This document shows positions 56,374-64,000 of a stretch of 64,000 nt of DNA, in pieces. Positions within the stretch are counted from its first letter, which is position 1; each line of letters opens with the position of its first letter. Below the pieces are notes generated by a model. The model searched no databases and was not told where the DNA came from. It saw only the letters and a program-made list of their open reading frames with translations. The stretch comes from Peribacillus simplex (GTDB lineage: Bacteria; Bacillota; Bacilli; Bacillales; DSM-1321). The translations under genes and the position numbers were made by a program. Where the stretch lies: NCBI RefSeq assembly GCF_001542915.1, contig NZ_LNNH01000012.1, positions 749,396 to 813,395 on the forward strand, read 5' to 3'.

Positions 56374-56953
56374 AATCATCCTCCACATGCCGGTTTGGAA
56401 TCGTACAGCTAAAAACATATGCTGGCGGCAAATTACGATATTCTCTTTTTATATCTATTTTGTTGAAAAACTTCTCAATGAAAGCCTTTTTACATGTAGT
56501 GTATTGGAAGGTGATGAATTGTCCATCCTTTTTTAATATCTTAGTGGTATGTAAAAGAATCTCATTTGAAATTTCTTTCGGCAAACTTGCAAAAGGCAAC
56601 CCCGAGACCACATAATCGACATAAGGAATATCGAATCTTTTCATATGCTGTTCAATATCCGAAGCAGATCCATATACAATGAATACATTGTTTTCTGCTT
56701 TAAATTTTTCTTGTAATACTTGAAAAAACCCCCTATTATTTTCGACTAATAAAATAACGGTCTCGCGATTTCTTTTTGTTAACAATTTTTCTGTGAATAC
56801 ACCTGTTCCCGCTCCATATTCAACAATGTATCTCGCTTTGTTAAAATCAATTCCTTCAATCATTTTATTCCCGAGAAATCCAGAACTAGGAAGGACGGCA
56901 CCAACCGTTTTTGGATTTATCATGAATTGAAATAAGAACATGGATTGTTTCAT
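56348..56953 (-). CDS. SAM-dependent methyltransferase, PmtA/KsgA-like
   Basis: A 201-residue class I methyltransferase. FMINPKTVGAVLPSSGFLGN at the start is characteristic of phospholipid N-methyltransferase-like (PmtA) proteins, with the SAM motif VEYGAGTGVFTEKLL, the acidic VENN at strand 2, and the SGLPFASLP motif replacing NPPY. GGGGTGAC lies seven bases before ATG 56953. It heads an operon with the response regulator and kinase, so the kinase system may govern lipid headgroup methylation; substrate is inferred. Confidence 0.8.
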   Translation of the reverse strand: MKQSMFLFQFMINPKTVGAVLPSSGFLGNKMIEGIDFNKARYIVEYGAGTGVFTEKLLTKRNRETVILLVENNRGFFQVLQEKFKAENNVFIVYGSASDIEQHMKRFDIPYVDYVVSGLPFASLPKEISNEILLHTTKILKKDGQFITFQYTTCKKAFIEKFFNKIDIKREYRNLPPAYVFSCTIPNRHVEDDYGVPNTNC

Positions 56954-57017
56954 ATTGTCACCCCATCGGTTTGAATTTATCAATTACTATACAATTCAAA
57001 CCTGAAGAAAAAGTGGC

Positions 57018-57040
57018 AGAATTTCTTAAGAATTCTTAAG
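57018..57040 (-). promoter_or_regulatory. Tandem TTCTTAAG repeat, likely response-regulator site
   Basis: TTCTTAAGAATTCTTAAG: the octamer TTCTTAAG twice with ten-bp period (also the 16-bp palindrome CTTAAGAATTCTTAAG, 57025-57040), 70 bp upstream of the methyltransferase ATG. OmpR-type regulators bind such direct repeats one helical turn apart. Confidence 0.6.
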
Positions 57041-57326
57041 TTTTGAATACGCTCTATAAAAACAGTTTGTCCTACGATGAAAAGACCATCCTTTTTTAAA
57101 AAAAATGGCACAAACCTTTTCAATTGGGTTAATGCCGCGCATTTCATGAAAGTGCTTAGTTATGGACCATACTACTCACTAACTTTCATTCTATATTGAT
57201 CATTCATTTGATGAAACAAATATGATTGATGTAATCATATGGATGCAGGATGACCATGAACATTCGTTGATCCATTACCTTAAGAAGATATCTAACTAAT
57301 TAGTTCTTTTAGTTAGATATCGTTAC
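57041..57326. other. Spacer between methyltransferase operon and R2-like oxidase
   Basis: AT-rich. The 3' end of the oxidase is followed at 57287-57321 by GATATCTAACT ... AGTTAGATATC, a perfect 11-bp inverted repeat containing an inner AACTAATTAGTT palindrome. It has no T run in either direction, so it may be an operator or a weak terminator. Confidence 0.45.
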
Positions 57327-58202
57327 TCATTTTGCTCCTGAAGATCGATAAATCTCTTCAATTGTCTGCCCCTTTGCCCGTGCAAGGATTTCAATTCTTA
57401 CCATCAGCTGTTTTTCAGAGTATTTCCTGATTTCGGATTTGTATTGGTTTAATTTTTCCCCCTCCCCGATAACGCCCTCGGCATTCAAGGAAATTGAAAG
57501 AGGGGCCAATTCTTCGAGCTTCTTAACCACACGATCAAAAAGATGCGGATGCTCACAAATCAAGCGTTGAAGCAAAAAGGTTCCGTAAGAAATATGCCTT
57601 GATTCATCTTTTTTCAGGTAATCTATGCCTTCTATTAACCCAGGCATTTTACCAATCGTTTTCAGTCCATCGTAAAATGATTTATAACCAGTTTCAGCCA
57701 ACACTCCTTCTACGAACATATTGTACACTGTCGCTGCGTCGGCTATTGCCTCGGGGGTTTGTTCATGCCATAGACGCTCCATTGTTTCGGGGAGAATATC
57801 ATAAAATATCTTACGATAACTATTGGAATGCAAGTGGGACAAATCACCTTTTTCACCGATGGCATTCAGTACAAGCCGAAAGAACTCAGTATGTTTGGCT
57901 TCATCGTATAGAAATGTGGTAAGGAACATCTCTTCCTCCAGCCTTCCTTCTCCAGCGATTACCCTAAGCAATGGAAGTAAGTCAAGAGTTACCGCCTCTT
58001 CCCCTCCTTGAAATTGGGCAAGGAGTCTTAGCATCCAAGCTTTTTCTTTTACGGATAACGTTTTCCAGTCTTGTTGATCCTGTGAAAAATTAATATGCTG
58101 AGGATTCCAAATTCCAAACTTTTTTGCTTTTTGATACAACTGGTATGGAAATGAATCCTCCATTAAACCTTCCGAGCTCGTCGTCAAAAGTTTCTTTCTC
58201 AC
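57327..58202 (-). CDS. R2-like ligand-binding oxidase (Mn/Fe cofactor)
   Basis: A 291-residue ferritin-like protein of the R2lox family, related to the ribonucleotide reductase small subunit. All six metal ligands are present at the spacing of the Geobacillus enzyme: Glu68, Glu101, His104, Glu165, Glu200, His203 (motifs GGEEAV, DEAKHTEF, FVEGVLAETGY, DESRHISYG). Val71 and Tyr160 are the pair that forms the ether crosslink in that enzyme. Family members assemble a Mn(III)/Fe(III) site, bind a fatty acid and activate O2; the physiological substrate is unknown. Monocistronic, leftward. Two leading Glu (68-69) make the exact first ligand slightly uncertain. Confidence 0.92.
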   Translation of the reverse strand: MRKKLLTTSSEGLMEDSFPYQLYQKAKKFGIWNPQHINFSQDQQDWKTLSVKEKAWMLRLLAQFQGGEEAVTLDLLPLLRVIAGEGRLEEEMFLTTFLYDEAKHTEFFRLVLNAIGEKGDLSHLHSNSYRKIFYDILPETMERLWHEQTPEAIADAATVYNMFVEGVLAETGYKSFYDGLKTIGKMPGLIEGIDYLKKDESRHISYGTFLLQRLICEHPHLFDRVVKKLEELAPLSISLNAEGVIGEGEKLNQYKSEIRKYSEKQLMVRIEILARAKGQTIEEIYRSSGAK

Positions 58203-58431
58203 GTATATTCCTCCTTATGATTATGTATCATTTTATGCTAAGGAAAAAATATCCGTTTGGACAGAGGGTTTTATTTGTGAAAGTTTTACTTAGAACTTCA
58301 AGTTGAGTTGCCTAGTAATCACCTTTTAAAAGCGGCAATAACCCGGTTGAAGGTAATACCCCTACTGGAACACTAACAACCTACATTCCCCCAATTAAAA
58401 ATCATCCTCTACAAGCAGAAAAATCGGTAAC

Positions 58432-58458
58432 AAAAAAAGCCTGTTAAAAACAACAGGC
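58432..58458 (-). terminator. Leftward terminator without an obvious gene
   Basis: GCCTGTT / AACAGGC stem, then seven T read leftward. The only leftward gene upstream is the TetR gene beyond 59275, so an unseen transcript in 58459-59270 may end here. The remaining part of 58203-58759 shows nothing recognisable. Confidence 0.6.
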
Positions 58459-58759
58459 CTGGTCCTTCCTTCTCCCAATCAATTTATACTTTTTGATATG
58501 TTCCTAGCTTTTTTACACCATCCATTTACACGCAAACATCATCTGACAGTTCAATTGTTTCGAATCACTTCGGTTGATCCTTCAGACCATTCATTTGTAC
58601 TCGTGACTTTCCTCGCTTTTCTAAAACCATCAGGATACTAAATACTTATATTTGGGGATTATTTACATGAAAATTCAGTCAAAAACATTATCTTTTGGTT
58701 TAATTCTTCAAAAATCAAGGTACATATTCTGTTCAACCTATTGAAATGAGGAATTAGTC

Positions 58760-59023
58760 GTGCATAACAAAGATGAAATCATCACTCATATTTTAAATAG
58801 GGATAAAACCTATTTTTCCCATCTCTATTCAAAATTTGAGCATGCCTTACTCAACGTTGCTTTTAGGCTAACTGGATGTGAAGTTAAAAGTGAATCTTTA
58901 TTATCATGTACATTCAAGCAATTATGGGATACTCCGAGCCATTTTCAAAGCTCCTATGAGAAATCCGTTTTCATTTTTTTAATGAAACAATTACTGCAAG
59001 AACATCAGGAAAGCATTTCGTGA
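58760..59023 (+). CDS. Sigma-70 region-2-like small protein
   Basis: An 87-residue protein resembling region 2 of ECF sigma factors: KTYFSHLYSKFEHALLNVAF, RLTGCEVKSESLLSCTFKQL and WDTPSHFQSSYEKSVFIFLM. ECF proteins carry region 2 (core binding, -10 recognition) plus region 4; region 4 is missing and the frame stops at 59023. GTG start eight bases after GAGG. It may be a truncated sigma factor, a decoy that binds RNA polymerase or an unrelated helical protein; inference. Confidence 0.55.
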   Translation: MHNKDEIITHILNRDKTYFSHLYSKFEHALLNVAFRLTGCEVKSESLLSCTFKQLWDTPSHFQSSYEKSVFIFLMKQLLQEHQESIS

Positions 59024-59102
59024 CATTCCAATCCCTTGTTTCTTTTTTATCATGAGAAACCTTCGTTTTATCTATTAAAAAATCGCTTAACTGGTTTTTC
59101 TG

Positions 59103-59262
59103 TCAGTCTTCAAATTTGATAACCATATACTTATCATCTGTTACTGTAATTGACTTAATTTCTTTTTTAACTGGCAAAGATATTATCAAATACGTTTCCC
59201 TTTTAGCTTCCTGTTCCTTTCCCCCTCTTTTGCATACTTAGGTTCGTGTAGTTCTCTCTTAG
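59103..59262 (-). pseudogene. Possible decayed tail of an unknown gene
   Basis: Leftward, RELHEPKYAKEG in one frame then, after a one-base slip near 59240, GKEQEAKRETYLIISLPVKK and EIKSITVTDDKYMVIKFED to TGA at 59103. Coding-like sequence downstream of the TetR gene; no family recognised. Confidence 0.3.
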
Positions 59263-59274
59263 AAAGGCAGCAAC

Positions 59275-59877
59275 TTACCGATTCAGATTTTGTCCCAACA
59301 ATTGAATCGGACCTTGCATATTGATTTGAATCATTTTTTCAGCCATGGAAGCCGAAGAGAATGGCATATCATTTTCCAGCCACCAGGAGATAACCCCGAT
59401 ATATGCAGCAGAAATATAACTGACGATCACTTCTTTTGTAACAGGAAGTTCCTCTTCTTTTACATCCGTTTCCAAAATCATATGATCATAGAATTGAAAA
59501 ATAAAATCTTTTAAATATTGGAGGAAGTTAGGAATCCCTTTTTTGATCAACATGACGTGGAAAAACTTATTCGATCTAGCGATATGTTCAAAAATATGTA
59601 AAGCGACATAATGCTGTAATTCATGCGGATCTTTGGTTACACTGTAGAACTTCGATGCATCTCCAAAAAGGTCTTCAAGCATCCTATCTATACTTTTATT
59701 CAATAAATCCTCTTTATCTTCATAGTGGCGATAAAAAGTCGCCCGGTTGAGAGTTGCACGTTCAGTAATATCTTTTATCGTTATGCTTTCATAGCTCTTT
59801 TCATCCATTAACTCGATTAGAGAATCTCTGAGAAGATTGTCTGTACGGCGTACCCGCGGATCCACTTTTTTCTCCAT
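59275..59877 (-). CDS. TetR/AcrR-family regulator
   Basis: A 200-residue repressor with helix-turn-helix at about 20-65 (IELMDEKSYESITIKDITER, ATLNRATFYRHYEDKEDLLN) and a ligand-binding C-terminal domain of the TetR_C_33 kind. Divergent from the 3-hydroxyacyl-CoA dehydrogenase and CoA-transferase genes, its probable targets. The ligand would be a CoA ester or carnitine-like compound; inferred from neighbours. Confidence 0.88.
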   Translation of the reverse strand: MEKKVDPRVRRTDNLLRDSLIELMDEKSYESITIKDITERATLNRATFYRHYEDKEDLLNKSIDRMLEDLFGDASKFYSVTKDPHELQHYVALHIFEHIARSNKFFHVMLIKKGIPNFLQYLKDFIFQFYDHMILETDVKEEELPVTKEVIVSYISAAYIGVISWWLENDMPFSSASMAEKMIQINMQGPIQLLGQNLNR

Positions 59878-59912
59878 TTTTCTTTACTCTCCTTTACTAA
59901 CTTTTCTATTTT

Positions 59913-59939
59913 TGCAACAATATCCTGTTGAGCTGTTGC
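59913..59939. promoter_or_regulatory. Inverted GCAACA/TGTTGC site in TetR divergon
   Basis: GCAACA (59913-59918), 15 bases, TGTTGC (59934-59939), with another GCAACA near 60020. It lies between the divergent genes; candidate TetR operator, low support. Confidence 0.35.
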
Positions 59940-60161
59940 TTAAGCGTCATTTCAGCTTTTATTGATTCTTGTTATTGTACATTCTATTACTATAATTATT
60001 TATAACAAGTGCTTTTTTTGCAACAAATGGATCAAAAGTATGAACTTCACGTTTAACCATCACAGATCTCACTTTAGCTTCACCTACTGTGTTACATGAC
60101 TATCTAAGAAATCATGAACGCATGTGAAGAAGTATTTACACTTAAAAAAGGGATGATCAAG

Positions 60162-61134
60162 ATGAATGAAAATAGGAACAGTCCACGGTTATCAGAGGAT
60201 TTGCAAAAGTTTAGCCCTGTTACCGTCATTGGAGCTGGCGTCATCGGAATTTCCTGGACCGCCTACTTCCTTGCAAAAGGCTTAGAAGTACGGGTGAATG
60301 ACGTTCGCCCTGATTTAGAAGAAGTTGTGCATGCTGGTATTAAAAAAATCATTCCCTCTTTACAAAAGCTTGGACTTCCAACCGAGGACCTTACTGATCG
60401 ATTAACGATTGAGGGAAATCTCGAACGTGCACTTGATGGCTCATCCGTTGTCCAAGAAAACGGACCTGAACGTCTAGGCTTCAAGCAGGAATTATATGAA
60501 AATATTGAACGGTTTGTCAGTAAAGACACTTTGCTGCTGTCATCCTCTTCCGGTTTAAAGGCCAGTGAGATTGCAGCGAAAATGAAATATCCAGAGCGTA
60601 TGTTAATTGGCCATCCATTTAATCCACCTCATCTTGTTCCATTGGTGGAGATTGTCCCAGGCAATGAAACAGCTTCCAGCTCTGTTGAAAAAGCTGTTCA
60701 GTTTTATGAATCTCTAGGTAAGAACGCTCTTGTTTTAAAAAAAGAGATCGATGGGTTTGTAGCCAATCGTCTGCAATCAGCATTATTCCGTGAGGCTGTT
60801 CATTTAGTATTGGAAGGTGTCGTTTCAATGGAGGAACTTGACGAAATCGTCACCAGCTCAATTGGACTCCGCTGGGCAGCAGGCGAACCATTCCTAACCT
60901 TCCATTTGGGAGGCGGTGATGGAGGATTCCCTGCATTCCAAAGAACATTTAGGTCCTGGAATGAATGTTCTTTGGAATCATCTCGGTAACCCACATCTAA
61001 ATGAAGACACCATACAGCATTTATCTGAACAAGCTATGTCATCCTACGGTGCGGTAGAGGAGAATCGGCTTGATGAAAAGCGTGATTCCCGTCAGTTATC
61101 TGTACTAGATGCGTTCAATGAAAAACATAAATAA
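60162..61134 (+). pseudogene. 3-hydroxyacyl-CoA dehydrogenase (carnitine dehydrogenase-like), frameshifted
   Basis: NAD-dependent dehydrogenase of about 324 residues. The Rossmann motif GAGVIGISW is at 25-33 and the HPFNPPHLVPLVEIV block follows. The catalytic frame ends in GGGDGGFPAFQRTFRSW. The true C-terminus continues in the next frame from about 60930 (KEHLGPGMNVLWNHLGNPHL, NEDTIQHLSEQAMSSYGAVE) to the stop at 61134. One base indel near 60925-60945 breaks it. AGGG nine bases upstream of ATG 60162. The unbroken protein resembles L-carnitine or 3-hydroxybutyryl-CoA dehydrogenases; TetR-controlled, followed by a CoA-transferase. Confidence 0.82.
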
Positions 61135-61168
61135 CTCTTTATACACAATTTTCAATAAGGAAGGGATT

Positions 61169-62683
61169 ATGATGACTACAAACACGGAAGAAAAAAAGCT
61201 TACTGATGCTATCATTAAAGCAAACGAACATAAATTGACAAACCTTGACGATTTCGATATTTACAAAGAACTAACCACCGTTTTGAAGGAAGTCGGATTA
61301 ACGGTGGAAGACTGCGAAGGAACCGTCACCTTTTACGGACAAGACCCGATAGTTCCTAGTACACTCCGCTTGGCATCAGCAGCTGCTATCGCTTTAGTTG
61401 CAAAATCCATCGCCGTTTCTAAAATTTGGAGAATGCGTGGCGGAAAAGGTCAAAACATTCACATGGATTTACGTAAGGCATTACGAAGACTTTCCCCTTT
61501 TTACGACAGGCAGTGGGAAAAAATCAATGGGTTAGCACCAGGGAGAGCCAATGACCCCTATAACCCATTTGACTTTACTTTCTATCAAACAAAAGACGGG
61601 AAATGGGTGATGCCACTAAATCCTTATCCACGATCCAAGCATGAAGCATTACTATTTTTAAATTGTACGGAAGATCGCCAATCTGTAGCCAGCGCCATCA
61701 AACAATGGCATTCGAAGGACTTAGAAAATGCTGCTGCTGAACGTGGAATCGTCATGCCCGTAGTACGGACAATCGAAGAGTTCATGAAAGAATCTACTTA
61801 CGAAGAAGTAGCGAAGCTACCTCTGATCGAAATTGAAAAAATAGGCGAGAGTGATCCAGAACCACTTTCCGAAGATGCCAAGTCTCCACTAGAAGGCGTC
61901 CGTGCCTTAGGACTTGCCCATGTTATCGCTGGTGCAGGTTTTGGAAGAGCGCTTGCGTTACATGGTGCAGATGTTTTAAACATATGGCGTCCAACGGATT
62001 GGGAACACGATATTGTATATGCAACATCCAATGTGGGAATGCGTTCTGCTACACTGGATTTAAAAATTGAAGAAGGCAAACATAAAATGAAAGAATTGCT
62101 GCAGGATGCGGACATCTTTTTTGCAAACCGCCGCTCTGGATTTATTGAGCAGCAAGAGCTATCTGCAGAGGATTGTGCACAAATTCGCCCAGGCATCATC
62201 CATTGCACGGTAAATTTACATGGAACGGAAGGCGAATGGGCAACGCGTAATGGCTTTGACCAAACAGCTGGCTGTGTAACAGGCGTAATGGCTCTTGAAG
62301 GTTCTCCGGACAATCCTAAATTACCACCCATTTCAATTGTAAACGACTATGCAATTTCTTGGCTGCTTGAAGTGGGAGCTTTAGTAGCTCTGGAGAGAAG
62401 AGCAAAAGAAGGCGGCAGTTATCGTGTCCGTGTCTCTTTAGACCGTGTGTCTTTATGGATTCTCTCCATGGGTATCTTTGACAAACGATTTGTTGAAAAA
62501 ACAGCCGGATCCTCAGAGGAGCATGAATATATCGCACCAGACTTATTTACTGCTGAAACTCCACTTGGTTTATATCAAGGGGTAACGGACCAGGTGAAAA
62601 TGTCAGAGACACCTGGTGAATATAACACTGTTCTAGTTCCTCGCGGGTCCAGTCGTCCGGAATGGCAATTTAGTGAAAAATGA
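61169..62683 (+). CDS. Family III CoA-transferase (CaiB/BaiF type)
   Basis: A 504-residue CoA-transferase of the CaiB family, moving CoA between carboxylic acids (for example gamma-butyrobetaine and carnitine). The family parts are present: ARALGLAHVIAGAGFGRALA-like region LEGVRALGLAHVIAGAGFGR, GADVLNIWRP, SVGMRSATLDLKIEEGK and the RPGIIHCTVNLHGTEG block. An N-terminal extension of about 240 residues precedes it and contains a second CoA-transferase-like segment, suggesting an internal duplication or fusion, since family III proteins are usually about 400. AAGGAAGGG sets start 61169 or 61172. Cotranscribed 35 bp after the dehydrogenase. Confidence 0.85.
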   Translation: MMTTNTEEKKLTDAIIKANEHKLTNLDDFDIYKELTTVLKEVGLTVEDCEGTVTFYGQDPIVPSTLRLASAAAIALVAKSIAVSKIWRMRGGKGQNIHMDLRKALRRLSPFYDRQWEKINGLAPGRANDPYNPFDFTFYQTKDGKWVMPLNPYPRSKHEALLFLNCTEDRQSVASAIKQWHSKDLENAAAERGIVMPVVRTIEEFMKESTYEEVAKLPLIEIEKIGESDPEPLSEDAKSPLEGVRALGLAHVIAGAGFGRALALHGADVLNIWRPTDWEHDIVYATSNVGMRSATLDLKIEEGKHKMKELLQDADIFFANRRSGFIEQQELSAEDCAQIRPGIIHCTVNLHGTEGEWATRNGFDQTAGCVTGVMALEGSPDNPKLPPISIVNDYAISWLLEVGALVALERRAKEGGSYRVRVSLDRVSLWILSMGIFDKRFVEKTAGSSEEHEYIAPDLFTAETPLGLYQGVTDQVKMSETPGEYNTVLVPRGSSRPEWQFSEK

Positions 62684-62769
62684 AGGAGAAGCTGCGGCAA
62701 AGGCCCCTACATGAAAGAGAGGTTTGAAATCCCTCGAGCTAAACGGCTCCGCCTTGTTGAAGGCTATTT

Positions 62770-62805
62770 CTAAAGGCAAACTCCATACATCGAGTTTGCC
62801 TTTAG
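62770..62805 (+). terminator. Terminator, 14-bp perfect stem
   Basis: CTAAAGGCAAACTC, eight bases, GAGTTTGCCTTTAG, then TCTTTTG. It ends the CoA-transferase operon. Confidence 0.75.
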
Positions 62806-62961
62806 TCTTTTGCTAGAATAAAATTCTCGAACCAATGGAATGGTTTATCTCTGAATCAGTGTATAGAGTTATTCACGCAGACTCCCGTTTTAATATCTCC
62901 CCTTCCATCCTACACGTGTTTCCTTCTTCAACATCATTTTAGTATGATTTTTCGAACGTCT

Positions 62962-63486
62962 TCACACTAACAAAGAATACAAATTCGCATCAAACGGAAC
63001 ATTATCCTGATACATATAATTTCTCATTACCCCTTCTTTTTCAAAGCCCAGTTTTGTTAATAATTTTTTGGATGCCTGATTTTCAACAAAAACAACTGCA
63101 CCAATACGCATCAAACCCAGCTCGTTAAAACCATGGGAGATCACTTTCCCAGCAGCCTCGGATGCGTACCCTTGGCCCCAATATTCAGAAAAAAGAGCAT
63201 AGCTGATTTCAGCTCGTTTATGTTCTTGAGACCACTCTTGAAACCCAATCGTCCCAATGATACCATCCATACCTTTTCTTTCAATTCCCCATTTAATACC
63301 ACTTTTTTCATCGTAACTTTTCGAAAAGTTCCTGACAATTTGGTTCACCTGATTTAAACTTGTTAATGGCCTTTGCCCGTAATAACGTAATACATCTGCA
63401 TTAGAAAAGCACTTTAATATATTTGGTGCGTCCTCTTCAATAAGCTCTCGTAAGACTAAACGTTCGGTTTCTAATATAGGAAACAT
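62962..63486 (-). CDS. GNAT acetyltransferase, RimJ/RimL-like
   Basis: A 174-residue acetyltransferase (LETERLVLRELIEEDAPNIL, IGTIGFQEWSQEHKRAEISY, EYWGQGYASEAAGKVI, ENQASKKLLTKLGFEKEGVM). Arrangement parallels the GNAT at 16494. Substrate unknown. Monocistronic. Confidence 0.9.
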   Translation of the reverse strand: MFPILETERLVLRELIEEDAPNILKCFSNADVLRYYGQRPLTSLNQVNQIVRNFSKSYDEKSGIKWGIERKGMDGIIGTIGFQEWSQEHKRAEISYALFSEYWGQGYASEAAGKVISHGFNELGLMRIGAVVFVENQASKKLLTKLGFEKEGVMRNYMYQDNVPFDANLYSLLV

Positions 63487-63641
63487 GCTTCCACTCCTTT
63501 TGATTGCATTTATGCCCCTCTTTTATTTACATTTAATGGAAAAACCACTCATCTCATTATACAACAAACCAGTCTTATTTAGTTCATTAAGGAAGCAACA
63601 ACCTTTCCATTATTATCTACAAATACCTTATGTAACCAAAA

Positions 63642-63668
63642 ATGAGCACCCGATTAATGGGTGCTCAT
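63642..63668. terminator. Hairpin, 10-bp perfect stem
   Basis: ATGAGCACCC, seven bases, GGGTGCTCAT. Confidence 0.6.
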
Positions 63669-63677
63669 CTCAGACTG

Positions 63678-63715
63678 TAGACAAACTCGATGAAAATCGA
63701 GTTTGTCTATTTTTA
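63678..63715 (+). terminator. Terminator-like hairpin, 14-bp stem with GAAA tetraloop
   Basis: TAGACAAACTCGAT, GAAA, ATCGAGTTTGTCTA, then ATTTTTA. The core resembles the CoA-transferase operon terminator (CAAACTCG/CGAGTTTG). No rightward gene precedes it, so it may be part of the mobile-element flank. Confidence 0.65.
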
Positions 63716-63734
63716 TGGCCTGTACAATTTAGAC

Positions 63735-63857
63735 GTTGATTTCCACTCCAGGCACTCGCTTTCCGCGGGCGGTCGGGGAGCCTCCTCGGCTTTGCCTGCG
63801 GGGTCTCCCCTAGACGCGCTTTTCCCGCAGGAGTCTCGAACACCCGCTCCAATCAAC
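63735..63857. repeat. GC-rich dispersed repeat with terminal inverted GTTGATT/AATCAAC
   Basis: About 123 bp, much richer in G and C than the neighbours, starting GTTGATTTCCACTCCAGGCA and ending CCAATCAAC, with internal ACTCGCTTTCCGCGGGCGG, GGGGAGCC and GGAGTCTCG blocks. I recall closely similar sequence as a highly repeated intergenic element in Bacillaceae genomes (recollection, unchecked). It lies 85 bp upstream of the IS1182-type transposase. Confidence 0.75.
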
Positions 63858-63941
63858 TTTGTCTTACCTTTTAGATAGAACACTTTTGACTGGAGTCATA
63901 TTTGTTTTAAAATTGAAGGATTAAAACTTGAGGTGATGAGG

Positions 63942-64000
63942 ATGCTTTCTAAACATGATTCTATTCAGCGAGATCAACTTGAAATGATTACTTTAGATCA
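63942..64000 (+). CDS. IS1182-family transposase, 5' start (truncated by window edge)
   Basis: The first 19 codons, MLSKHDSIQRDQLEMITLD, match the usual start of IS1182-type transposases (MLSKHDPIQRDQLEM-like). GAGGTGATGAGG precedes the ATG. The rest lies beyond position 64000, so completeness is unknown. Confidence 0.75.
   Translation, partial: MLSKHDSIQRDQLEMITLD

Noticed and set aside
63670..63878. Open frames through the GC-rich repeat
   Set aside because: The frames are a consequence of the repeat's composition; no ribosome site or protein similarity.

Overview
The window looks like chromosomal DNA of a mesophilic, aerobic, endospore-forming Bacillaceae, probably close to Bacillus simplex/Peribacillus. 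The genus is an inference. The base composition is AT-rich and most genes have strong AGGAGG-type ribosome binding sites. Typical Bacillus families are present (CotD coat protein, GerAB germination permease, YktB, YflT, YczE, YdcZ, TerC/YkoY). I see no rRNA, tRNA, CRISPR array, prophage or plasmid functions. Most of the window is an accessory patchwork of small operons and single genes with hairpin terminators.

Layout. 0-5 kb: leftward redox operon of pyruvate-dehydrogenase E1 alpha and beta, a type II NADH dehydrogenase and a frameshifted thioredoxin reductase, with a cysteine-rich Rrf2 regulator upstream and a perfect palindrome on the operon promoter. 5-8 kb: YktB, azoreductase and a dead IS3-family transposase tail. 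8-11.5 kb: cellobiose-type PTS (IIC, IIB, IIA) enclosing a MupG-type phospho-muramidase and a small membrane protein. 11.7-21 kb: mostly single genes (VOC proteins, a two-TM channel with an odd selectivity filter, CotD, a CDF exporter, a secreted LamG-phosphoesterase, a DUF1796 protein, a tiny SPOR gene with ATA where its start codon should be). 21-29 kb: a probable sigma-K coat-type gene with a Gly-Gln repeat tail, Nudix, a MerR/SDR divergon with a textbook MerR promoter, a YdcZ-Crp-YdcZ operon, and two SDR genes divergent from a LuxR regulator. 29-34 kb: MFS pump, GNAT, a frameshifted VOC gene and TerC. A roughly 300-bp stretch downstream of the LuxR gene recurs, decayed, beside TerC. 34-45 kb: GH25-LysM lysozyme, stress protein YflT, a second MFS pump, a second Rrf2 regulator with a large operator, a cytoplasmic PAS chemoreceptor, an AEC carrier with twin palindromes, AzlCD, and YczE behind a Fur box.

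45-64 kb: an orphan GerAB permease; an AbgT-AbgA-AbgB uptake and hydrolysis operon with a divergent regulator and an operator just after the promoter; a methyltransferase/response regulator/kinase operon; an R2-like ligand-binding oxidase with all metal and crosslink residues; a sigma-region-2-only protein; a TetR-controlled hydroxyacyl-CoA dehydrogenase (frameshifted) plus family III CoA-transferase; and at the right edge a GC-rich dispersed repeat abutting the start of an IS1182-family transposase.

Recurrent themes are local regulators next to their targets with visible palindromic operators, and single-base lesions (trxB-like, VOC, 3-hydroxyacyl-CoA dehydrogenase, two tiny genes). The lesions could be real decay or assembly error. 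All functions are inferred from sequence patterns I could read; no database search was possible.
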